Assembly (NCBI RefSeq): GCF_963360655.1
Contig: NZ_OY725712.1
Coordinates: 124,001-188,000, forward strand
DNA length: 64,000 nt
Direction of reading: 5' to 3'
Source: Collinsella aerofaciens
GTDB taxonomy: Bacteria; Actinomycetota; Coriobacteriia; Coriobacteriales; Coriobacteriaceae
The notes under the pieces are model-generated. The model was not told the DNA's origin, made no database searches, and saw nothing but the letters and a program-made list of their open reading frames with translations. This document shows, one piece after another, positions 17,900 through 27,238 of the stretch. The stretch's first letter is position 1. Every line of letters starts with the position of its first letter. The position numbers and the translations under genes are program-made.

Positions 17900-20073
17900 C
17901 CTCCGCTGACCTCCTTAAAGATATGTCGATAGCGCGTGGCGACCGCGTCGCGCAAGGGACGCGTCGCCACGGAGTCAAGGTTGCAAGCATACCGCAAGAG
18001 CTCGACCGCGTCCAAATGGGCCCATTCGATAAGATCCTCGTCGGCGTCCAGGTCCACAAAGCGCAGGGTCACGCCGCCATGCTGACGGTAGCCCAGGATT
18101 TCGCCCTCATGGCGCAAGCGCAGGTCCATCTGGGCGAGCGTAAAGCCGTCTGAGGTCTTTTCGAGCGACTGGAGGCGGTCTTGTGCCGCCGACGCGCCGC
18201 CGTTGCCCTTGGAGTGCGTCATGACCAGGCAGGTGCCCGACACGCTGCCGCGGCCCACACGGCCGCGCAACTGGTGCAGGGCCGCCAAGCCAAAGCGCTC
18301 ACCGTTCTCGATGACCATGACGGTGGCGTTGGGCACGTCGACGCCCACCTCGACCACCGTGGTCGAAACGAGCACGTCGATCTCACCGCGCTTGAAGGCA
18401 TCGATCACGCGGTCCTTCTCCCCCGCCGGCATGCGGCCATGAAGGCGCTCGATAGTAAGCCCCGGCAACGCCAGGCGCAGCCGGTCGAGCTCGGTTGCCG
18501 TATCGTGCAGCGGCACGGGGACGGTCACGCGGCCCTCATCGTCGCGGGCGATACCGGGGACATCCTCAAGCTCATCGGCCGAGTCGCTCGGCTCCACAAG
18601 CGGGCAGATCACGTAAGCCTGCTGGCCCTTTTCATGCGCCTCGCGAATGGCGCCGTAGGCCAGGTCGCGGCTCGACTCGGTGAGCACACGCGTCGTAACG
18701 CCCGCCCCCGGAACAGGCCGATGGCGGATGATGCTCGTGTCAAGGTCGCCGTAGACCGAGAGCGCCAACGTGCGCGGAATCGGCGTCGCCGTCATAACGA
18801 GCAGGTCGGCACCCGGGCCCTTGGCACGCAGGGCATTGCGCTGGCCCACACCAAAGCGGTGCTGCTCGTCGATGACGACAAGCGACAGATGCTTAAACGT
18901 CACGTCATCCGAAAGGACCGCGTGGGTTCCAAAGAGGACATCGAGCTCGCCCGATTTCAGCTGCGCATGGATCTGCTCGCGCTCGGCTGCCGGCGTGGCA
19001 CCCGTCAGGAGCGCCCAGGACATGCCGGTCTGCGAGAGCAAGGGGCCGGTCTTATCGGCATATTGGCGCGCCAGCACACCCGTTGGCGCCATAACGCAGG
19101 ACTGGGTGCCGCTATCGGCCGCAACGGCCAGCGCGCAGGCGGCGACGGCGGTCTTGCCGGTTCCGACGTCGCCCAGCAGCAGGCGGTTCATAACGCGCCC
19201 GCCATCGCACATGTCGTGCAGGATGTCTTGGAACGCGGCCTCTTGCTCGTCGCTCAGCGAAAACGGGAGGGCCTGCTTAAGCGCGGCCAGATGCTCGCCC
19301 GCGGTGTGGGCGTAGGGAACGACGCCGACCATGCCACCGTCGTTGCGCAGACGCAGCGCCAGCTGAAGGTAGAGGCACTCCTCGTAGGCAAGCCGTGCGC
19401 GCGCGATATCGCGCTCGGCCATGCTCGATGGAAAGTGAATTGAGCGCAGCGCACGAGCATTGCTCATCAGCTGGCGCTTGACGCGTAAGCGTGCGGGAAT
19501 CGGGTCGAAGGGATTGCCGACAACCTCGAGCGCGCCGCTTACGATGCGGCGCATCCACGCCTGGCTCACGCCATCGCTCACATAATGGACCGGCAGTATG
19601 GTGCCCGCGGCACGCCCATCCTCGAGCTTTTCGAAATGCGGCGAGGCCATCTGCTTAAAGCCGTAGGCAAACTCGACCTTACCCATCACGGCCAGGCGGT
19701 CTCCCTGCTTAAACTGCTGGGCGATCCAGGGCTGACGGAAAAAGGCGACCTGCAGCACGCCCGTCTCGTCCACCAGCGAGACCTCGGTCACCTGCATACG
19801 CGGGCGGGGCTGCTTTTGAACGATACGATCGACCGTGGCGACAATCGTGCACACGGTACCGATGGGAGCCATCTCGATGGACCAGGAGCGCGTAAAGTCG
19901 AGATATCGGTGAGGGATATGGAGAAGGAGGTCCCCCACCGTCCGAATTCCCAGACGGCGAAGGGCCTCCTCACGTTTACCCGAAACATATTTGAGTCGCG
20001 CGATATCCTCGTCGAGCGCATTGCTTTGGGCAAAGCGCTCCGAGGCGCGCGGCACGGAGCACAGCTCGGACAT
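17896..20073 (-). CDS. recG: ATP-dependent DNA helicase RecG
   Basis: Remodels stalled replication forks and branched DNA. N-terminal wedge (OB-fold) region around TVGDLLLHIPHRYLDFTRSW; helicase motif I LLLGDVGTGKTAVAA, motif II VVIDEQHRFGVGQR (DEQH), motif III MTATPIPRTLAL, motif V STTVVEVGVDVPNATVMVIE and motif VI HQLRGRVGRG. 725 aa, close to the family length. It is followed by rsmD with a 4-bp overlap and preceded by fakA by 10 bp, so it belongs to the same transcript. Confidence 0.97.
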   Translation of the reverse strand: MSELCSVPRASERFAQSNALDEDIARLKYVSGKREEALRRLGIRTVGDLLLHIPHRYLDFTRSWSIEMAPIGTVCTIVATVDRIVQKQPRPRMQVTEVSLVDETGVLQVAFFRQPWIAQQFKQGDRLAVMGKVEFAYGFKQMASPHFEKLEDGRAAGTILPVHYVSDGVSQAWMRRIVSGALEVVGNPFDPIPARLRVKRQLMSNARALRSIHFPSSMAERDIARARLAYEECLYLQLALRLRNDGGMVGVVPYAHTAGEHLAALKQALPFSLSDEQEAAFQDILHDMCDGGRVMNRLLLGDVGTGKTAVAACALAVAADSGTQSCVMAPTGVLARQYADKTGPLLSQTGMSWALLTGATPAAEREQIHAQLKSGELDVLFGTHAVLSDDVTFKHLSLVVIDEQHRFGVGQRNALRAKGPGADLLVMTATPIPRTLALSVYGDLDTSIIRHRPVPGAGVTTRVLTESSRDLAYGAIREAHEKGQQAYVICPLVEPSDSADELEDVPGIARDDEGRVTVPVPLHDTATELDRLRLALPGLTIERLHGRMPAGEKDRVIDAFKRGEIDVLVSTTVVEVGVDVPNATVMVIENGERFGLAALHQLRGRVGRGSVSGTCLVMTHSKGNGGASAAQDRLQSLEKTSDGFTLAQMDLRLRHEGEILGYRQHGGVTLRFVDLDADEDLIEWAHLDAVELLRYACNLDSVATRPLRDAVATRYRHIFKEVSGG

Positions 20074-20083
20074 GGGTAGATGC

Positions 20084-21745
20084 CTACTCGATCGAGAAGA
20101 TCACGGGATAGAGCGGCTGCTCGCCACGATGAGCATCGATCTCCAGGTCGGGCTGAGCCTCCTCGATGGCGTCGACGATCTCCTGGAAGGCCTCATCGGA
20201 CAGCTCCTCGCCGGCCAGAATCGTCAGTGCGTCGCCCTCCTCTTCCTCCTGCATGCGGTTGATGCAATCGAGCGTGACCTGCTTCACATCGGAGCCGACC
20301 ACGTCGATGGAGCCGGCAATGATACCCATGACATCACCGGAGTGAATCGGAGAGCCGTCAGAGGCGCTGGAATCGCGCACGGCACGGGTGACCTCGCCAT
20401 CGCGGACCTCGCTGATGGCGTCGACCATAGCGGCGACGGCGTCCTCGAGCTCGGAATCGGGCAGGACCGCGAACAGCGCGGAGAAGGCCTGCGGAACGGT
20501 CTTAGTGGGAACGACGGCGACTTTCTTGTCGGTGCAGGCAGAGGCAGCGGCCTCGGCAGCCATGCGGATGTTGCCGTTATTGGGCAGGATGATGACCGAG
20601 GTCGCGTTGACCTGGTCGACGGCGCCCAGCAGGTCGGCGGTCGAGGGGTTCATGGTCTGACCACCCGAGACGATCACGTCAACGCCGAGGGACTTGAGGA
20701 TGTCGGCCTCGCCGGAACCGGCGGCAACGGCGACAAAGCCCAAAGCCTTGACAGGTTCGGCAGCCTTTTCCTGGTCCTCATGAATCTTGGCGGTACGGTC
20801 GTGGGCCTCCATCTCCATGTTGTGGATAAAGACCTCGTAGATCTGACCAAGCTGCAGCATGTGCTCGAGCACCAGGTTAGGCGTGTTGGAGTGCACATGG
20901 ATCTTGTAGTCGGGGTAGGCACCCACGAGAAGCTCACAGTCGCCCATGGAGCCCAGGAACTTAAGGCACTCGTCCTCGTCAAACGGGGCGTCGGCCTTAA
21001 AGAGGAACTCGTTGCAGTAGCGGAACTCCGAGCCCTCCCAGTCGTCGTTGGCCTCGATCTCAACGCGACCAAGGGCCGCGTCGCGGGCAGAGCCAGCGGA
21101 ATCAAACGTGGCGGAGAAATCCTCGACAACGGTGCTGCGGCCAAGAGCGGCGGCAACAAAGTTCTCCAGGAAGATGGCAAAGCCAAAGGCGCCAGAGTCG
21201 ACCACGCCGTTCTCCTTCAGAACGGGCAGCAGGTCGGGCGTGCGGGCGACGGACTGGTAGGCCTCGACGACGATAGCATCGAGCGCGTCCTCGGCCGAGA
21301 ACTTCTTCTTTTCGCACTCGTCGGCCTTGGTCGAAACATCTCGCAGGACCGTGAGGATCGTGCCTTCGATGGGCTTGCGGACGGCCTGGAAGGCGACCTT
21401 GACGGCGCGACGGAAGGCGAAGGCGATGTTGGCGGACGTGATGGGCTCATCGGCAGAAACGAGACCCTCGGCAACACCGCGCAGGATCTGCGAGGTGATG
21501 ACGCCGGAGTTGCCGCGGGCACCCATCAGGGAGCCGTGCGTGATGGCGCCTGCGATGGCCTCCATGTCGGCATCGGCGGGAAGGGCGGAAAGCTCCTTGG
21601 TCACCGAGGCGAGCGTGAGCGACATGTTGGTACCGGTGTCGCCGTCGGGCACGGGGAAGACGTTGAGCTTGTTGATCTCCTCGGCCTTGTCGGAAACGGC
21701 AGCCGCAGCGATCGGAAAACAGGTGCGAATGGTCTTTGCAATCAT
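20084..21745 (-). CDS. fakA: DegV-partner fatty acid kinase FakA (DAK2 domain protein)
   Basis: Predicted to phosphorylate fatty acids bound to FakB (DegV) proteins, feeding exogenous fatty acids into the PlsX/PlsY route. N-terminal DhaL-type kinase domain with LNVFPVPDGDTGTNMSLTL (metal and ATP binding) and GARGNSGVITSQILRG. A middle domain and a C-terminal domain with GQTMNPSTADLL and VIILPNNGNIRMAAE complete the 553-aa three-domain layout. asp23 lies 27 bp upstream, the usual partner order. The nearby plsX and acpP make a lipid-supply link plausible. No FakB gene is in the window. Confidence 0.92.
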   Translation of the reverse strand: MIAKTIRTCFPIAAAAVSDKAEEINKLNVFPVPDGDTGTNMSLTLASVTKELSALPADADMEAIAGAITHGSLMGARGNSGVITSQILRGVAEGLVSADEPITSANIAFAFRRAVKVAFQAVRKPIEGTILTVLRDVSTKADECEKKKFSAEDALDAIVVEAYQSVARTPDLLPVLKENGVVDSGAFGFAIFLENFVAAALGRSTVVEDFSATFDSAGSARDAALGRVEIEANDDWEGSEFRYCNEFLFKADAPFDEDECLKFLGSMGDCELLVGAYPDYKIHVHSNTPNLVLEHMLQLGQIYEVFIHNMEMEAHDRTAKIHEDQEKAAEPVKALGFVAVAAGSGEADILKSLGVDVIVSGGQTMNPSTADLLGAVDQVNATSVIILPNNGNIRMAAEAAASACTDKKVAVVPTKTVPQAFSALFAVLPDSELEDAVAAMVDAISEVRDGEVTRAVRDSSASDGSPIHSGDVMGIIAGSIDVVGSDVKQVTLDCINRMQEEEEGDALTILAGEELSDEAFQEIVDAIEEAQPDLEIDAHRGEQPLYPVIFSIE

Positions 21746-21772
21746 GGGTATTTGAATCTCCGTTTTCGGATG

Positions 21773-22129
21773 CTAGTTCAGACGGCTCTTGAGCGCGTCG
21801 ATGTGGATGCCGATCTTAAGGCTGGCGGGATCGATCTGGGCGATCTCCTGCAGGGTGAAGGCAACGGAGCTCGAAAGATTGTGGCAGACGGACTTCATGT
21901 TGACGCCGTTCTCGAGCACGACGTGAAGATCGACCGTAAGGCCGTTCTCGTCGGCGGAGACAAGCACGCCCTTGCGGAGGCGCTGACCGGCAAGCAGGCG
22001 CACGCTCTCGGCGCCCTGGAGCTGTTCGGCCATACCGACGACGCCATAGCACGTCATCGCGGCATAACCGGCAATATCGGCAATAACGTCGTTCGAGACG
22101 CTCAGGCTGCCGTTAATGGTCTCAGACAC
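21773..22129 (-). CDS. Asp23/Gls24 family protein
   Basis: 118-aa small alkaline-shock family protein, often membrane-associated and commonly found directly before fakA. SNDVIADIAGYAAMTCYGVVGM and the C-terminal NMKSVCHNLSSSVAFTLQEI are characteristic. GTG 22129 (VSETINGSLS) is chosen because AAGGAG precedes it by 6 bases; a start 33 bp upstream would add residues unlike the family. A TAGAAT -10 lies near 22186-22191 on the minus strand, so this is probably the first gene of the fakA-recG transcript. Confidence 0.88.
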   Translation of the reverse strand: MSETINGSLSVSNDVIADIAGYAAMTCYGVVGMAEQLQGAESVRLLAGQRLRKGVLVSADENGLTVDLHVVLENGVNMKSVCHNLSSSVAFTLQEIAQIDPASLKIGIHIDALKSRLN

Positions 22130-22286
22130 AAGAATCTCCTTATCTGGTGCTCGCGGCACCATGTCGTGGGAGCAATCATTGCAATATTCTACAACGAGCG
22201 CGCCGTGTTGAGGTGGTGGGTCGCGGGATTACATCCTCGACACGAAATGTTGATATGGTAACGTTCGCGAACGGCGACCGCGACAT

Positions 22287-22317
22287 GAAAAAACCCGCCG
22301 CATAAGCGACGGGTTTT
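22287..22317 (-). terminator. Terminator of the tRNA-Asn pair
   Basis: A 12-bp stem, AAAACCCGCCGC (22290-22301) with GCGACGGGTTTT (22306-22317), has a 4-nt loop. On the minus strand it is followed by six T, directly downstream of the second tRNA. Confidence 0.85.
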
Positions 22318-22323
22318 ACAACC

Positions 22324-22398
22324 TGGCTCCCCGGGTAGGACTCGAACCTACAACAGCGCGGTTAACAGCCGCGTGCTCTACCATTGAGCTACCGAGGA
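22324..22398 (-). tRNA. tRNA-Asn (GTT), copy 2
   Basis: 75-nt cloverleaf on the minus strand: acceptor TCCTCGG pairs with CCGGGGA, D-arm GCTCAATGGTAGAGC, anticodon stem CGCGG/CCGCG around loop CTGTTAA (anticodon GTT), T-arm TAGGTTCGAGTCCTA, and encoded CCA at the 3' end (22326-22324). Identical to the copy 108 bp upstream. Confidence 0.97.
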
Positions 22399-22431
22399 AT
22401 TTAAAGCCCAACGGAAAGGGCTGATAAATTC

Positions 22432-22506
22432 TGGCTCCCCGGGTAGGACTCGAACCTACAACAGCGCGGTTAACAGCCGCGTGCTCTACCATTGAGCTAC
22501 CGAGGA
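22432..22506 (-). tRNA. tRNA-Asn (GTT), copy 1
   Basis: Identical 75-nt cloverleaf with anticodon GTT and encoded CCA. First of a tandem pair with a 33-nt spacer, read from the promoter at 22537-22564. Confidence 0.97.
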
Positions 22507-22536
22507 ATAGGTGCGTGCTCTCAAGCAACGAAGTTT

Positions 22537-22564
22537 ATTATACGGACGAATCAGCTTAGGGCAA
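22537..22564 (-). promoter_or_regulatory. Promoter of the tRNA-Asn pair
   Basis: TTGCCC (22559-22564) and a perfect TATAAT (22537-22542) are 16 bp apart on the minus strand, about 30 bp upstream of the first tRNA. Confidence 0.75.
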
Positions 22565-22592
22565 GAACTTTTTTGAGATTTTTTCCGACCTA

Positions 22593-22616
22593 GTCATTGG
22601 GGACGTCCCCAATGAC
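22593..22616. repeat. Perfect 24-bp palindrome
   Basis: The perfect inverted repeat has core GGGGACGTCCCC and outer arms GTCATT/AATGAC. It lies between the rpoD terminator and the tRNA promoter, with no loop. It looks like a short dispersed palindrome or a protein-binding site rather than a terminator. Confidence 0.7.
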
Positions 22617-22623
22617 CACATGA

Positions 22624-22657
22624 AAGCGCCCCCAAGCGGATGTGCTTGAGGGCGCTT
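22624..22657 (-). terminator. rpoD terminator
   Basis: A 13-bp stem with one mismatch (AAGCGCCCCCAAG, 22624-22636, with CTTGAGGGCGCTT, 22645-22657) lies 10 bp past the rpoD stop. The T-run is short. Confidence 0.7.
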
Positions 22658-22666
22658 CTTGCTTGA

Positions 22667-24019
22667 CTAGCTTTCGATATAGTCTTTGAGCTTGCTGCTG
22701 CGGCTCGGGTGGCGGAGCTTGGCCAAGGTCTTGGACTCGATCTGACGGATGCGCTCACGCGTGACGCCAAACTCGCGGCCGACTTCCTCGAGCGTACGGG
22801 GATGTCCGTCAACAAGGCCAAAGCGCAGCTCGATAACCTTGCGCTCACGATCGGCAAGCGAGTCGAGCACCTGGGTGAGCTGCTCCTGCAGCATGGAGAA
22901 GCTGGCGGCATCGGGCGGAACGATAGCCTGGGAGTCCTCGATGAAGTCGCCCAGCTGGGAATCCTCTTCCTCGCCGATAGGGGTCTCGAGCGACACGGGC
23001 TCCTGCGAAATCTTCTGGATCTCGCGGACGCGGTCGGCACTCATGTCCATCTCGGCACCGATCTCCTCGGGGGTCGGATCGCGACCCAGGTCCTGGAGAA
23101 GCTGGCGCTGCACGCGAACGAGTTTGTTGATGGTCTCGACCATGTGCACGGGAATACGGATGGTACGGGCCTGGTCGGCGATAGCGCGCGTGATGGCCTG
23201 ACGGATCCACCACGTGGCGTACGTGGAGAACTTAAAGCCCTTCTGGTAGTCGAACTTCTCGACGGCGCGGATCAGACCGAGGTTGCCCTCCTGGATCAGG
23301 TCCAAGAACAGCATGCCGCGACCGACGTAGCGCTTGGCGATGGAGACGACCAGACGCAGGTTGGCGCTGATGAGCGCCTGCTTGGCCTCGAGACCCACGT
23401 TCTCGATACGGGTCAGGCGACGTATCTCGGCGCGGGTAAGCTCGATCTCGCCCGCCTCGGCGGCCTCGAGCTTCTCGGTGGCATCGAGACCGGCCTCGAT
23501 CTTCATGGCCAGATCGACCTCTTCGGAGGCGGTCAGCAGGTCGACCTTACCGATCTCCTTAAGGTACATACGAACCGGGTCACCGGTCAGCATCACCGTG
23601 GAGGCATCGATGCCACGCACGCGGGAGCGTGAACGGGACGTGCGCACGGTGCGCTTCTTCTTGCTCTTGGAAGAACCCATCTCGGCATCGGCCTGACGGG
23701 CCATCTTGAGCTCGTGATCGTCGAGAGAGCCGGAATCGTGCTCGTCGCCATCGAAATCGTCGGTATCGGTATCGGTATCGTTATCGTCATCGTCGACGTC
23801 CATGGGGGCGTCGTCGTTACCGCTCGCGGAGATAATCTGGATGCCGCTGTTGCGCAGCGCGGAATACACCGCGGTGAGCTGCTCGTCAGAAACATCGATA
23901 TCCTTCAGGGCGACCTGAATCTCGTCCTCGGTTACCGAAGTCCTGTTTGAGCCGTTGCCCATGAGCTTTGCTACGTAGGATTCCAGCCCAGTACCCGTGC
24001 TCTCAGTCTTTTTTGGCAC
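22667..24019 (-). CDS. rpoD: Primary RNA polymerase sigma factor RpoD (SigA)
   Basis: Housekeeping sigma-70. An N-terminal region 1.1-like part is followed by a very acidic stretch ([20 protein letters not shown]), a basic patch ([17 protein letters not shown]), region 1.2 [11 protein letters not shown], regions 2.1-2.4 ([35 protein letters not shown]), region 3 and region 4.2 ([20 protein letters not shown]). About 450 aa. GTG 24019 is preferred because AAGGGAGA lies just before it; ATG 24034 would add five residues. An AGTCCTGTGGACT hairpin sits in the leader. dnaG lies about 110 bp upstream on the same strand, the common dnaG-rpoD pairing. Confidence 0.97.
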   Translation of the reverse strand: MPKKTESTGTGLESYVAKLMGNGSNRTSVTEDEIQVALKDIDVSDEQLTAVYSALRNSGIQIISASGNDDAPMDVDDDDNDTDTDTDDFDGDEHDSGSLDDHELKMARQADAEMGSSKSKKKRTVRTSRSRSRVRGIDASTVMLTGDPVRMYLKEIGKVDLLTASEEVDLAMKIEAGLDATEKLEAAEAGEIELTRAEIRRLTRIENVGLEAKQALISANLRLVVSIAKRYVGRGMLFLDLIQEGNLGLIRAVEKFDYQKGFKFSTYATWWIRQAITRAIADQARTIRIPVHMVETINKLVRVQRQLLQDLGRDPTPEEIGAEMDMSADRVREIQKISQEPVSLETPIGEEEDSQLGDFIEDSQAIVPPDAASFSMLQEQLTQVLDSLADRERKVIELRFGLVDGHPRTLEEVGREFGVTRERIRQIESKTLAKLRHPSRSSKLKDYIES

Positions 24020-24129
24020 AGATTCTCCCTTCATAGTCCACAGGACTCAATACTTTAGCACACACATTGACGTCTATACCCAAAAAGAGGACTGGATATA
24101 GGCGAGAATACGCTGGTTGACCACAACAT

Positions 24130-26238
24130 CTAGGCTTGTTCGGTGCCTGCGGCCTCCGGGCCGATCAAACGGAACGGGTCCGCCACACCGCCGATCGACT
24201 TTTGCAGTTCGCGTTGACGCTGCGAATCTTGCGCGGCCTGAACGGTCAGCGCGCGACGGGCCTCATCATCGAGCGAACGGTCCTGGCGCAGCTTGGCCTG
24301 TGCGGCACGCATGCGGCGTTTGATGGTGTAGAGCTCGAGCGTATCGAGCATAAACACGATGTTCGTCTCGGTGGGGTGCTTGCTCGTCGCCGAGATGCGC
24401 CCGACACTCACAAGCGTTGCCGCCTCGGGACACACCGAGCGCGCCGCATCCATGCAGGCTGCAGGATCGGTTCCCGGCGGCGTTGCCAGAACGGCCCACG
24501 CGATGGACTCGTGACGTGGGTCAACCCACTCGATGGAGCAGATGCGGTCGGCATACGTGCGGAACAGGTCGGGGTAGCTCGTGAGCATGGTCAGCAGCTC
24601 GCGCTCCCCTGCCAAGGACTTGCGCTCAAGATCGGTAAGAACCATCGGCACCGCCGCAGCCGGTGCGTTCGAACCATCAGGCACAGGCACAGCGCCCATA
24701 CCATCAGGCACATCGATCGGCGGAAGATCGTCGACGACCTCCACGGGCGCGGCACCGTAGGCATCGAGCGGGACATAGTCGTACGGCTCTTCCTCGACCG
24801 GCGCGGACACCGGCGGCGTCGCGCCCGATGCCCAAGCACCGCGACCGGCATCACGAGAACCCGATGCCCGACCGCCCGCATTTCCAAAGCGTTCGGCCTG
24901 CGCCCTCTGGCGCTCATAGTTTTGCTCGCGACGGCGTTCCGCATCTTCGCGCTTGGCGACGTCGCGAAACACGCGGCCCGAGCTCGCGCGCACCGTCTCC
25001 AAATCCAAACCCAGCAGATCGGCAATCTGGATAAAGTACGTGTCAATCATATAGCTATCGCGCAGCGGATAGATAAGCGTCAGAGCATCTTCCAGCGCCT
25101 TGGCGCGACCGCCTGGCGTAGTGATGTCACTCGACTCCTGCAACGAACGGTAAACAAAGTCCATAAGCGGCTCGGCAGCGTCGATGCGCGCCTGCAGTGC
25201 CTCGCCGCCATGCGCCGTGATGAACTCCATGGGATCGTTACCGTCGGGCAGCACCACGCAGCGCAGATCCATCGAATCCTGCTCAATAAACTGAATCGCA
25301 CGGCGCGCGGCCTTCTGGCCCGCGGCATCGCCGTCGAACATATACACGATGCGCTTGGCGAAGCGGGTGAGCGTCTTGACGTGATGCTCCGTGAGCGCAG
25401 TGCCCAACGTGGCGACGACGTTTTTAATCCCCGCCTCCCAGCAGGCGATGCAGTCGGTATAGCCCTCCACCACGATGGCGGTATCCTGCGCGACGATAAA
25501 CTCCTTGGCCCAATTAAAACCGTAGAGGTTTCGCTTTTTATGGAACACGCTCGTCTCGGAGGTGTTGAGATACTTAGGCTGGCCGTCACCCATGATGCGA
25601 CCGCCAAAGGCGATGTTATGCCCTTGCTCGTCAAAGATGGGAAACATCACGCGGTCGTAAAAGCGGTCGGCTAGTTGCCCGCGTCCGCGGCTCACGGCAA
25701 CGTTGGCATCGATCATCTCCTGCGGGGTAAAACCCGCCTGGGACAGGTGCGTCACCAGCGCATTGCGGCCCGGCGCAAAGCCCAGGCAGTAGCGGCGGCA
25801 GACGTCGCCGCCCATGCCGCGGCTGGCAAAATACTCGCGCGGACGGCCGTCCTTACCGCGCATAAGCATGGTGTGGTAGAACTGGGCCGTCTCGGCGCAC
25901 AGATCGTAGATGCGGGCACGCTTGGTGCCGCGCTCGCGGCGATCTCCGGTGTCATGCAGCTCAATACCCGCGCGATCGGCCAAGTAACGGATTGACTCGG
26001 GAAAGCTCAGGTTCTCGCGCTTCATGATATACGTGAAGACGTCGCCACCCTCGCCGCAGCCAAAGCAATGCCACACCTGCGTGGCGGGGATAATGTGGAA
26101 GGACGGTGTCTTCTCGCCATGGAAGGGGCAGCATCCCCAAAACTCATGGCCGCGAGGCTTGAGCTCGACCGTTTCCTGCACGATAGCAACCAGGTCGGAC
26201 GCAGCGCGTACCTGATCTTTTTCCTCATCGCTAATCAC
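24130..26238 (-). CDS. dnaG: DNA primase DnaG
   Basis: Makes RNA primers at the replication fork. CHC2 zinc domain with Cys37, His40, Cys58 and Cys61 (GCCPFHGEKTPSF, WHCFGCGEGGDVF). The catalytic core contains FGGRIMGDGQPKYLN, and the Toprim domain has VVEGYTD and MFDGDAAGQKAARR. A low-complexity linker rich in Arg and Gln (RREQNYERQRAQAER), then Pro/Val, joins it to the C-terminal helicase-interaction domain. 702 aa, longer than many primases because of this linker. It overlaps the ribF stop by 8 bp. Confidence 0.97.
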   Translation of the reverse strand: MISDEEKDQVRAASDLVAIVQETVELKPRGHEFWGCCPFHGEKTPSFHIIPATQVWHCFGCGEGGDVFTYIMKRENLSFPESIRYLADRAGIELHDTGDRRERGTKRARIYDLCAETAQFYHTMLMRGKDGRPREYFASRGMGGDVCRRYCLGFAPGRNALVTHLSQAGFTPQEMIDANVAVSRGRGQLADRFYDRVMFPIFDEQGHNIAFGGRIMGDGQPKYLNTSETSVFHKKRNLYGFNWAKEFIVAQDTAIVVEGYTDCIACWEAGIKNVVATLGTALTEHHVKTLTRFAKRIVYMFDGDAAGQKAARRAIQFIEQDSMDLRCVVLPDGNDPMEFITAHGGEALQARIDAAEPLMDFVYRSLQESSDITTPGGRAKALEDALTLIYPLRDSYMIDTYFIQIADLLGLDLETVRASSGRVFRDVAKREDAERRREQNYERQRAQAERFGNAGGRASGSRDAGRGAWASGATPPVSAPVEEEPYDYVPLDAYGAAPVEVVDDLPPIDVPDGMGAVPVPDGSNAPAAAVPMVLTDLERKSLAGERELLTMLTSYPDLFRTYADRICSIEWVDPRHESIAWAVLATPPGTDPAACMDAARSVCPEAATLVSVGRISATSKHPTETNIVFMLDTLELYTIKRRMRAAQAKLRQDRSLDDEARRALTVQAAQDSQRQRELQKSIGGVADPFRLIGPEAAGTEQA

Positions 26239-27238
26239 GAATGCTCACCCCCTGCTCACCCAAGTTGTGACGAATATCTTCGATATTACCCTCGACGGTC
26301 GCGATCAACTCATCCAGCGAATCGAACACACGCGAGGGACGCAGCCAGCGCGTAAACGCCAGCGAAACGGAAGCGCCGTACAGGTCGCCCGTATAACCAA
26401 TTAAATTAGCCTCGAGATGCGCAGATGCCGCATCGTCAGCATACGTTGGCGGCAGGCCGACGTTCACGGCAGCGGGCCACGCGGAGTCATCGACCAGCAC
26501 CAGACCCTCATACACGCCATCGGCTGGCACCTGAATGCCGTCGGGAACCTGCAAGTTTGCCGTGGGAAAGCCCATGCCAGAACCCTCGTGACGGCCGCGA
26601 ATAACACCGCCACGCACCATATACGGACGGCCGAGTAACTCAGCAGCAAGCTCCACATGGCCCTGTCCCAGCTCATGACGAATGCGGGTGGCGCAAATGG
26701 CCTCACCGCCCTCGCAAAGCAGGTCGTGACCATACACGTCAACGCCGTGCTCAGAACCCCAGGAGCGCATCTCGGCAACACCAGAAGCACCGCCACGACC
26801 CAGCCTAAAGTCACTGCCAACGCGAATCGAGCGAATGTCGACTACGCGTGACAGCAGTGCGAGAAAACCGACATGGTCGAGTGCCGCAACCTCAGGCGTA
26901 AAGGGAACGGCCACCACTGTATCGACCCCAGTCTGAGCCAAGGCATGCAGACGGTCGGCCGTCGTCATCAATTTTTGAGCGGGCGAAGGGCTCACCACAA
27001 CGTCCGGGTCGGGATCGAAGGTAACCACGACCGCCTTACAGCCATGGGCACGGGCATCACGGACAAGCGCTTCGATGAGTTCCTGGTGTCCACGGTGAAC
27101 GCCGTCGAACACGCCAATGGCAATCGATGCGGCACCCAAGTGCTCACACTCATCAAACGTATCGGCAGCAACGATGCGAGCCTCGTCCGACTCGCCCGCG
27201 AAAAAGACACGCGCGAGCTCGCGAGCGGACAACATCAT
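26231..27238 (-). CDS. ribF: Bifunctional riboflavin kinase / FAD synthetase
   Basis: Makes FMN and then FAD from riboflavin. The adenylyltransferase half has IAIGVFDGVHRGHQELI and VVVTFDPDPDVVV; the C-terminal flavokinase half has GRPYMVRGGVIRGRHEGSGMG followed by FPTANL and the catalytic-loop type VYEGLVLVDD. 335 aa. The 4-bp overlap with the truB stop and 8-bp overlap with dnaG show one transcript. The truB-ribF order is conserved. Confidence 0.95.
   Translation of the reverse strand: MMLSARELARVFFAGESDEARIVAADTFDECEHLGAASIAIGVFDGVHRGHQELIEALVRDARAHGCKAVVVTFDPDPDVVVSPSPAQKLMTTADRLHALAQTGVDTVVAVPFTPEVAALDHVGFLALLSRVVDIRSIRVGSDFRLGRGGASGVAEMRSWGSEHGVDVYGHDLLCEGGEAICATRIRHELGQGHVELAAELLGRPYMVRGGVIRGRHEGSGMGFPTANLQVPDGIQVPADGVYEGLVLVDDSAWPAAVNVGLPPTYADDAASAHLEANLIGYTGDLYGASVSLAFTRWLRPSRVFDSLDELIATVEGNIEDIRHNLGEQGVSIRD

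Noticed and set aside
19991-22261. 756-codon plus-strand open frame opposite recG/fakA/asp23
   Set aside because: Spans three confident minus-strand genes and their gaps; composition (Gly/Asp/Leu/Val) is typical of antisense frames.
22324-22506. Site-specific integration at the tRNA-Asn pair
   Set aside because: Both tRNAs are whole, the flanks are core genes, and no integrase or att-like repeat of the tRNA 3' end was seen.
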